Origin: an uncultured Alphaproteobacteria bacterium
GTDB lineage: Bacteria; Pseudomonadota; Alphaproteobacteria; HIMB59
Assembly: GCA_902521485.1 (NCBI GenBank)
Contig: CABYRQ010000009.1
Location: 1-48,423, forward strand
DNA: 48,423 nucleotides
Direction of reading: 5' to 3'
Shown here: in pieces, positions 42,033-48,423 of the stretch
Layout of the letters: each line of letters begins with the position of its first letter
Position numbering within the stretch: position 1 is the stretch's first letter
The notes under the pieces: generated by a model
The model's database searches: none
Told to the model about the DNA's origin: nothing
What the model saw: only the letters and a program-made list of their open reading frames with translations
Position numbers and translations under genes: made by a program

Positions 42033-44378
42033 TTATTTATCAATGACTCTATTAGATTTATAATCACGAATAATAACAGGAGGGTCAAATGCTGTCACAG
42101 GTGAAATTTTATCTTTAACTAATTCTACTTCGATGAGACATGAATGTGCTATAGGACCTTGACCTAATTTTGAAGTTCCTTTGTCTTTTGTAAGGACATT
42201 AGGATTGCCATGTTTACAAATAGTTTTTAAATTTTTAGTGTCCTCAGGATCGTACCATGCACCAGTACTAATTTGAACAACTCCAGGGCGGATATTATCA
42301 TTAATGTTTACACCAGCTAAACAGGCACCTCTATCATTAAAAAGTTTTACTATATCTCCCTTACTTATTCCACGACTGCTCGCATCAACACTATTCATTT
42401 CAATTGGTTCACGATCTTTAATTTTAAAAGATTTACTATAACCTCCGTGATCCATTTGACTATGTAATTTATTTTTTGGTTGATTAGATATTAAATGCAA
42501 AGGATAGTTTTTATTTTTACTTCCAAGCCATTCACAGGGTTCTAACCAGGTTGGATGACCAGGACAATCATCATAATTAAAACTATCTACTGTTTTAGAA
42601 TATATTTCTATTTTTCCACTTGGAGTGGAGAGCGGGAATTTAGTAGGATCTTCTCTGAAATCTTTTAACATTATTGTATTTTCTTTTGGTGGTGGAACTT
42701 TAAACCAACCTATTTTTCTAAACTCCTGATAGCTAGGAAAATCAATATTTTTTAATGACTTTGATTTGACTGATGTTTCTTGATAAATCCATTTTTGCCA
42801 ATCTTCTTCATCTCTTCCTTCAGTAAAAAGATTTTCGACATCCATTTTTTTTGCAATTCCTTTAAAAATATCAAAATCACTTTTAGCCTCTTTAAAAGGT
42901 TCAACTAATTTTGACATTGAAATTACATAAGGATCTCTTGGGGTAAGCATTATATCTTGTCTTTCAAGTGGAGTGGTACAAGGTAAGATAATATCTGAAT
43001 ATTTAGCTAAAGAATTCCAGCACCATTCATTAGAAATGATAGTTTCAGGTTTTTGCCAAGCTAGCAAAAGTTTATTAATATCTTGATGATGATGAAATGG
43101 ATTTCCACCTGCCCAATAAATTAATTTAATATCAGGATATTCATACTCCTTGCCATCAAAATGAAAAGTTTCACCCGGATTTAAAAGTAAATCACTAATC
43201 CTTGCAACTGGGATAAAATTATCAATTTTATTGTCAGATTGTGGAAAAGCAGCGCCAGGAATAATAGAAAACTGCCCACCAATGTGATTTGTTGCACTAT
43301 AACCAAATCCAAAACCACCACCTGGTAAACCTATTTGACCCAACATTGATGCCAACATAATTGCTGCCCAAAAAGGCTGTTCACCATGATCTTGGCGAGT
43401 TAAAGACCAACTAACAGATATCATAGTTCGCTTTGAGGACATGTCTCTTGCCAAAGAAATAATTTCATCTGATGAGATTTCACTTATTTCTGAAGCCCAA
43501 TTAGCATCTTTTACAACTCCATCTAAATCTCCTAAAAGATATGGTAGGAAATTATCAAAACCTTCTGTGTATTTTTTAATAAATATTTCACTATATAAAT
43601 TTTCTTTGTATAGAGTGTGCGCTAGACCGAGCATAATTGCTACATCAGTATTAGGTCTTAAAGGTAACCACTTTCCTTTAACCTCATCTAACAAGTCGCT
43701 TTTTAATGGACTCAAATTTACAAATCTTATGCCAGCTTTAGCAGAACTAATTAGTTTTTCTTTTTGATTATGACTCCCTGTTCCACCTTGAGCTATTTGA
43801 CCATTTTTTAAAGGAACTCCTCCAAAACATACAAATAGTTCTGTGTTTTCTTCGATTGAGTCCCAACTAGTGCAGGTATCAAGATAGGCTCTATAACTTC
43901 CAAGTATATGGGGAACCATTGCTTCTGCCGCTGCAAAACTATAAGTAAACTTTGATTTTGTGTAGCCACCAATGCAATTTAAAAAACGATGTAGTTGGCT
44001 TTGAGCGTGGTGAAATCTTCCAGCACTAGCCCAGCCGTAAGATCCACCAAATATTGAGGAATTACCAAAGTTCTCTCTTACTCTATTCAATTCTTTGGCT
44101 ACTATATTTTCAGCATCATCCCAAGATACAGCCACAAAAGGATCTATCCCTCTTAAGTTATTATCCGTTCCTGGTCCATTATCAATCCAACTTTTTCTTA
44201 TCATAGGCTTATCAATACGCGTTTGATTATCGTGGATGTCTACAATACCTGGACCTATTGGTGATGGATCTTTATCATTTTCCCATCCAATTAATTCTGT
44301 AACTTTCCCATTATTTACTTTTGCTCTATAAGTTCCCCAATGCGAACTAGTTAAGGGAAGATCTTTCTTAAAACCCAT
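42033..44378 (-). CDS. molybdopterin oxidoreductase, BisC/TorA-type
   Basis: A 781-residue bis-MGD enzyme of the DMSO-reductase family, S/N-oxide reductase branch. It begins SSHWGTYRAKV, then GPGTDNNLRG and SWDDAENIVAKELNRVRENF. The Mo-ligand Ser lies within GGSYGWASAGRFHHAQSQLH. The molydopterin-binding C-terminal domain (NRGACLAGVNINDNIRPG-like, ISTGAWYDPED) is complete. There is no twin-arginine signal and no N-terminal [4Fe-4S] cysteine cluster, so it should be cytoplasmic like BisC. Candidate activities are methionine-, biotin- or other S-/N-oxide reduction. Its start overlaps the permease stop by one base, linking it to uptake. Confidence 0.88.
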   Translation of the reverse strand: MGFKKDLPLTSSHWGTYRAKVNNGKVTELIGWENDKDPSPIGPGIVDIHDNQTRIDKPMIRKSWIDNGPGTDNNLRGIDPFVAVSWDDAENIVAKELNRVRENFGNSSIFGGSYGWASAGRFHHAQSQLHRFLNCIGGYTKSKFTYSFAAAEAMVPHILGSYRAYLDTCTSWDSIEENTELFVCFGGVPLKNGQIAQGGTGSHNQKEKLISSAKAGIRFVNLSPLKSDLLDEVKGKWLPLRPNTDVAIMLGLAHTLYKENLYSEIFIKKYTEGFDNFLPYLLGDLDGVVKDANWASEISEISSDEIISLARDMSSKRTMISVSWSLTRQDHGEQPFWAAIMLASMLGQIGLPGGGFGFGYSATNHIGGQFSIIPGAAFPQSDNKIDNFIPVARISDLLLNPGETFHFDGKEYEYPDIKLIYWAGGNPFHHHQDINKLLLAWQKPETIISNEWCWNSLAKYSDIILPCTTPLERQDIMLTPRDPYVISMSKLVEPFKEAKSDFDIFKGIAKKMDVENLFTEGRDEEDWQKWIYQETSVKSKSLKNIDFPSYQEFRKIGWFKVPPPKENTIMLKDFREDPTKFPLSTPSGKIEIYSKTVDSFNYDDCPGHPTWLEPCEWLGSKNKNYPLHLISNQPKNKLHSQMDHGGYSKSFKIKDREPIEMNSVDASSRGISKGDIVKLFNDRGACLAGVNINDNIRPGVVQISTGAWYDPEDTKNLKTICKHGNPNVLTKDKGTSKLGQGPIAHSCLIEVELVKDKISPVTAFDPPVIIRDYKSNRVIDK

Positions 44379-46501
44379 TAGGACTTATCTAATCCAAGGG
44401 CTTGTCTTTGCTTCTTAGTCCAGGCATGGGTTATCCTATCTATGATAATAGCAAGAAGAACGATAGCCAAACCGGCTGATAGACCTCTACCTGTATCTGA
44501 TCTTTGAAGTGCATTAAATACTTGGAGTCCTAGACCTTTTCCTCCAATCAATGGTGTAACAATTTGCATTGCAAAAGCCATAATTACAGTTTGATTAAAA
44601 CCCATAACGAGACTTGGTACAGCTAATGGAAATTTTACTTTATTTAAAGTTTGAATTCCTGTTCCTCCAAAAGATTTGGATACCTCTGAATAGCTTCCTG
44701 ACACTTGTGACAAACCAAGAGCTGTTAATCTTATTATTGGTGGTACAGAATATATAACAGTTGCAATAACTGCAGATACTATATTTCCACCAAAAAACAT
44801 TAAAACAGGAATTAAATAGCAAAAATAAGGCAAAGTTTGCATTGCATCTAAAACAACATTTTGGATATCTCTGTACCATTTATTGTAGGATGCTATTACT
44901 CCAAGCGGTACACCTATAACAAAGCAAATTAAAACTGAAACCAATACTGAAGATAGCGTAATCATTGAATGCACCCACATACCTGTAGCTCCAATAAAGG
45001 CTAATAATATCGCAGTAATTGTGGCAAACTTTATTCCTACAGTCACATATCCAATAAGTATGAAAACAATCATTGTATACCACCAAGGTATCTGAGTTAG
45101 AAATAAATTTAATGGGTTTAGTAAATACAAGTAAACAAAATACTTCATACCTTTCGCAAATGATATAAAACCAGGATCAAGAGTCATTGCCTTAACAGTA
45201 TCTTCTATTGGTTTTTGGATATCAATTGTCCATGTTTCTGGGAAAGTTCCTATACTATAAATGTATGCATCAAAAATAAAAATGAATATAAAAATTAAAA
45301 ATGATGAGAATAAAAAATATCGTTGATTAATAAAATTTTTAATTGAATTATTATTAGATTTATTAAAAAGAGAAATTAAGCTAGCAATTATATTAGCAAA
45401 AACATTAATAGTAGTTCTAAAAAATATATTTATAAGCTTTACAGATATTCTCAAGGGTAATTCAATTAAGTTTGCGATGGGGTTTCTGTGTAAATTTTGC
45501 GGTAATAAGTAAAATTTTTTTACATCATCTGGTAAGGTTTCTTTTTCTTTACTAATAGCACTACTTATTCTGTCAAACATTATTGCCATAAATAAAATAC
45601 ACAAGCCCCCTTCCATTGCCCAACCAACATCTAATTTTCTAATTGCTTGCCATACTTGACCGCCTAAACCTTCAGCACCAATAAAAGTTGCAAGAACAAC
45701 TAATGCTAATGCCATCATAATTGTTTGATTAACACCCATCATAATACTTGGTAAGGCCATTGGAATTTTAATTTTAAATAAAAGCTGAAATTTATTAGAT
45801 CCAAAAGACTCAGCTGACTCTATTGTTTCTTTAGATACTTGTCTTATTCCTAAATTTGTTAACCTAATAATTGGAGGCATAGCATAAATTAATGTAGCAA
45901 GTATTGCTGGAGCACCACCAATTCCAAAAAAGAACATAGCGGGAAATAAATATACAAAGGCTGGCATTACTTGCATGGTGTCTAAAATAGGTTTTAGAAA
46001 ATTTTCAAATCTATCACTTTGAGAACTGAGTACTCCTAGGATAACTCCAAAAATTACAGATAAAATTACTGATAAGCCCATTAATGCTAATGTTTGCATT
46101 GAGACTTCCCACATATCCACAGCTCCCCAAAAATAAACTGTAAACATACAAAATAAGGCTAGTTTTATACCTCCATATGCTAGAGCTGGAAGAGCCATTA
46201 AAGACATTATTAAAATCCATGGAGACTCAACAAAGAAATTTTCCAAGGCCATGTAACCAGCTTGTAAAAAAGATGCAAATAATCTCGTTATCCATCTATA
46301 GTTATCTTTTAAATAATCCTCTCCGGCATTTATCCATGCAGTAAATTTAAATTCATCAGTAATAGATTTAGGAAATACTGTAGGGTCTTCATTAATAATC
46401 GACAGATAATATGCTACTGCCCCAATAATAAAAATACTTATGTAAAAGATTATATTTTTATTTAATTTATTTTTAATGGCTATATTTTGATCTAAAGACA
46501 T
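44378..46501 (-). CDS. double-length glycine-betaine-type ABC permease
   Basis: A 707-residue permease fusing two ProW-type units. Each half has an EAA loop: KETIESAESFGSNKFQLLFKI in the first half and GSYSEVSKSFGGTGIQTLNKV in the second, with nearly matching flanks (PAFVYLFPAMFFFGIGGAPA and LPYFCYLIPVLMFFGGNIVS). The N-terminus has one extra helix and about 60 polar residues. A linker with helices around 340–420 joins the halves. A fused permease of this size is known for marine quaternary-amine and TMAO importers. First gene of the operon that continues into the molybdoenzyme, GcvT-like and SDR genes. Confidence 0.92.
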   Translation of the reverse strand: MSLDQNIAIKNKLNKNIIFYISIFIIGAVAYYLSIINEDPTVFPKSITDEFKFTAWINAGEDYLKDNYRWITRLFASFLQAGYMALENFFVESPWILIMSLMALPALAYGGIKLALFCMFTVYFWGAVDMWEVSMQTLALMGLSVILSVIFGVILGVLSSQSDRFENFLKPILDTMQVMPAFVYLFPAMFFFGIGGAPAILATLIYAMPPIIRLTNLGIRQVSKETIESAESFGSNKFQLLFKIKIPMALPSIMMGVNQTIMMALALVVLATFIGAEGLGGQVWQAIRKLDVGWAMEGGLCILFMAIMFDRISSAISKEKETLPDDVKKFYLLPQNLHRNPIANLIELPLRISVKLINIFFRTTINVFANIIASLISLFNKSNNNSIKNFINQRYFLFSSFLIFIFIFIFDAYIYSIGTFPETWTIDIQKPIEDTVKAMTLDPGFISFAKGMKYFVYLYLLNPLNLFLTQIPWWYTMIVFILIGYVTVGIKFATITAILLAFIGATGMWVHSMITLSSVLVSVLICFVIGVPLGVIASYNKWYRDIQNVVLDAMQTLPYFCYLIPVLMFFGGNIVSAVIATVIYSVPPIIRLTALGLSQVSGSYSEVSKSFGGTGIQTLNKVKFPLAVPSLVMGFNQTVIMAFAMQIVTPLIGGKGLGLQVFNALQRSDTGRGLSAGLAIVLLAIIIDRITHAWTKKQRQALGLDKS

Positions 46502-46598
46502 ATTAATTTATATTTAATCAACTATATACGAATTTATAAAAATAATTTTATTTTAATAGTATTAATTCACAATTATAATAGCCTTAAACCTGAATAAT

Positions 46599-47633
46599 AT
46601 GGATAAAATTATTTGCTCAAATATATGGAAAATTTTTGGCAATGATGAAAAAAGAATTTTAGACAATTTAGATCCAAATTTAAGTAGAGACGAAGTCCAA
46701 GAAAAAACTGGACATGTAGTAGCTGTAAAAGATGTCAGCTTTTCCATTCAAAAAGGTGAAACCTTTGTTGTAATGGGATTATCAGGTAGTGGAAAATCAA
46801 CTTTAGTAAGATGTTTAACTAGATTAATTGAACCTACATCTGGATCGGTAATTATTGATGATACTGACATTACAAAAATAAGTAGAAATAGCCTCCTTGA
46901 TCTTAGAAGAAATAAAATGAGTATGGTATTTCAACACTTTGGTCTTTTTCCACATCGGACAGTTCTTGAAAACATTTCTTATGGTTTAGAAATTAGAGGA
47001 GAAAAGAAACAAGATAGATTAGACAAGGCTACAGAGTCTTTAAATCTTGTTGGTTTAAAAGGTTGGCATAATAATTATCCAAGAGAACTCTCGGGAGGAA
47101 TGCAACAAAGAGTTGGTTTAGCACGAGCGATGGCAGTTGAACCAGAAATCTTAATATTTGATGAGCCATTTTCTGCTTTAGACCCATTAATTAGACGAGA
47201 AATGCAAGACGAGCTATTAGACATTCAAAAAAAATTGCAACGCACTATGGTATTTATTACTCATGATTTTTTAGAGGCAATAAAAATGGGCGATCATATT
47301 GCTATCATGAAAGATGGAGAGATTTCTCAAGTTGGAACACCTGAAGAAATTGTGGCAAATCCAGTTGACAAATACGTTAAAGATTTTTGTGAAGATGTTC
47401 CAAAATATAAAGTATTAAGTGCTGGAAAAGTTATGCGTAAGGAATGTTCTGATGAGTCAAAGAAATTATTTTTAGATAAAACTAAATGCATAGATGAAAA
47501 TGCTAAAATTGAAACATTAATTGACCAGATATGTGAGGATGATACAGCCTACCCTATAATAAATGCACAATCTGGTGAGTTAGTTGGAGAAATTGATCGA
47601 ACCATAGTCATGAAGTCTATGAAATCTAAATGA
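46599..47633 (+). CDS. glycine-betaine/proline-type ABC transporter ATP-binding protein
   Basis: A 344-residue ProV/OpuAA-type ATPase. Walker A MGLSGSGKST (about 59–68), Q-loop MVFQHFGLFPHRT, signature ELSGGMQQRVGLARA, Walker B LIFDEPFSALD, H-loop FITHDFLEA. A partial C-terminal CBS-like region follows (DTAYPIINAQSGELVGEI). The N-terminal helix KIICSNIWKIFGN is standard. It is divergent from the permease across 97 bp; a TATAAT box at 46574–46579 could serve it. Matches the fused permease and binding protein in family. Confidence 0.93.
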   Translation: MDKIICSNIWKIFGNDEKRILDNLDPNLSRDEVQEKTGHVVAVKDVSFSIQKGETFVVMGLSGSGKSTLVRCLTRLIEPTSGSVIIDDTDITKISRNSLLDLRRNKMSMVFQHFGLFPHRTVLENISYGLEIRGEKKQDRLDKATESLNLVGLKGWHNNYPRELSGGMQQRVGLARAMAVEPEILIFDEPFSALDPLIRREMQDELLDIQKKLQRTMVFITHDFLEAIKMGDHIAIMKDGEISQVGTPEEIVANPVDKYVKDFCEDVPKYKVLSAGKVMRKECSDESKKLFLDKTKCIDENAKIETLIDQICEDDTAYPIINAQSGELVGEIDRTIVMKSMKSK

Positions 47634-47642
47634 TATAAACAT

Positions 47643-48423
47643 TTAGTTTGGTTTATTAATTTTCTTATTTTTATCTCTCCAAATAATAATCATTCCAGCG
47701 AAAACTATTAATAAAACTCCAGGGAAGAGTTGATCAAAAGGTGCTTCACCAAAAAATATCCATGCTAGAATAAAAGATGAGGGTATTGCTAAATATTCAA
47801 AAACTGCGATTTTACTAGCTGCTATTAACCTATAAGAGTAAATAAATAGAATTGCAGCTGTTCCTCCAAAAATACCAATTAATGATAAAATTAAAAAGTC
47901 AGTATTGCTCTCAATATATGTATGACCAGTTGTAAAAAAAATAAATATTAATGAACCAAGAAAAGATGAAAAGAGAGAATAGAATTGAATTTTTCCTGTA
48001 GAAAAATTATCTGGTATAAATTTTAGTACTATCACTTGGACAGCCCATAAGAAAGCAACTAGTATTGGTAAAATAGAATAATAAGAAAAAATACTACTAT
48101 TAGGTTTCATAATCATTACAACTCCAACAAAGCCAATTATAACAGCTGACCATCTATATATACCCACTCTGTCTCCTAAAAAGAGGATTGATAAAATTAC
48201 TATAAAAAATGTAGAGGAAAAAGTTAGTGTAGATGCTGTAGCAAATTCCATATTATTTATTGCAATGTAATACAAGATATTAATAGCCAAAAAACAAGAA
48301 CCTCTGATAAAACAAAATAAAATAAATTTTTTATTTAAATTTTTAAAAAGGTCTGAGCTTTCCTTATTATAAATTAGTAAAAGTATTAGGGGGATTATCG
48401 CAAAAGTATTTCTAAAAAGAGCT
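47643..48423 (-). CDS. EamA/DMT-family transporter (5' end outside window)
   Basis: The frame stays open from the stop at 47643 to the window edge. The apparent start at 48290 is only a TTG, and upstream codons (RNTFAIIPLILLL..., IRGSCFLAINI) clearly continue the EamA fold, so the gene is truncated by the window. Visible are about eight helices, with the family features ASTLTFSSTFFIVILS and GDRVGIYRWSAVIIGFVGV in the first repeat and a second repeat ending FFGEAPFDQLFPG. Members export amino acids or other metabolites. Substrate unknown. Converges with the ATPase gene. Confidence 0.88.
   Translation of the reverse strand, partial: ALFRNTFAIIPLILLLIYNKESSDLFKNLNKKFILFCFIRGSCFLAINILYYIAINNMEFATASTLTFSSTFFIVILSILFLGDRVGIYRWSAVIIGFVGVVMIMKPNSSIFSYYSILPILVAFLWAVQVIVLKFIPDNFSTGKIQFYSLFSSFLGSLIFIFFTTGHTYIESNTDFLILSLIGIFGGTAAILFIYSYRLIAASKIAVFEYLAIPSSFILAWIFFGEAPFDQLFPGVLLIVFAGMIIIWRDKNKKINKPN

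Noticed and set aside
44640-46220. Several short minus-strand frames inside the fused permease
   Set aside because: They are out-of-frame shadows of the permease with Cys/Tyr/Phe-rich nonsense composition and no start signals.
38039-47633. Calling the importer TmoXWV (trimethylamine-oxide transporter)
   Set aside because: The fused permease and Trp-rich binding protein fit, but neither trimethylamine monooxygenase nor TMAO demethylase is adjacent, and BKACE plus SDR point to a 3-hydroxy acid. Left unnamed.
1-48423. CRISPR arrays, insertion sequences, prophage or rRNA genes
   Set aside because: No regularly spaced repeats, transposase, integrase, phage structural or rRNA sequences were seen on either strand.

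Overview
The window is AT-rich, tightly packed bacterial chromosome with very short or overlapping intergenic spaces. It most resembles a streamlined marine alphaproteobacterium of the SAR11/HIMB59 (AEGEAN-169) kind. Several things point there: the recG–sdhE–mfd arrangement, a DUF6494 small protein, the mltB–rlpA–dacC–tmk–holB–metG–tatD–MBL operon, and a large share of coding devoted to osmolyte and glycerol-phosphate ABC uptake. The lineage is inferred from gene content; no marker phylogeny was run.

Layout. 0–2 kb: a DsbA-fold isomerase, a YbaK-type tRNA editing protein and two small unknown proteins. 1.8–9.2 kb: an eight-gene minus-strand operon for cell-wall hydrolysis, dTMP kinase, the clamp-loader delta prime subunit, methionyl-tRNA synthetase, a TatD nuclease and a metallo-beta-lactamase-fold hydrolase, behind a recognisable sigma-70 promoter. 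9.2–11.6 kb: an FMN-dependent 2-hydroxy-acid dehydrogenase, a small membrane protein and a TauE/SafE permease. 11.65–13.76 kb: an apparent tRNA-associated insertion. The promoter and 5' half of tRNA-Ser(TGA) are duplicated upstream of the intact tRNA, and the two copies flank three orphan genes. 13.8–16.6 kb: small proteins and a 2-oxoglutarate oxygenase. 16.6–22 kb: mfd, sdhE and recG. 22–28.4 kb: membrane proteins, mnmH, thiL, a cyclopropane fatty-acid synthase and nadE, including one 59-residue gene (22620–22799).

28.4–33.4 kb is a Ugp-type glycerol-3-phosphate importer with two tandem UgpE paralogues and a strong hairpin between ugpB and ugpA. 33.5–38 kb holds aroQ, bioY, a histone-deacetylase-like hydrolase and a malonyl-CoA synthetase-like ligase.

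38–47.6 kb is the most interesting region: a quaternary-amine-type ABC importer (binding protein, double-length permease, ATPase) interleaved with four catabolic genes. These are a BKACE beta-keto-acid cleavage enzyme, an SDR dehydrogenase, a GcvT/DmdA-superfamily enzyme and a cytoplasmic BisC/TorA-type molybdoenzyme. Together they suggest uptake, 3-hydroxyl oxidation, acetyl-CoA-dependent cleavage and demethylation of a carnitine-like zwitterion, possibly with reduction of an N- or S-oxide. The window ends inside an EamA-family exporter.
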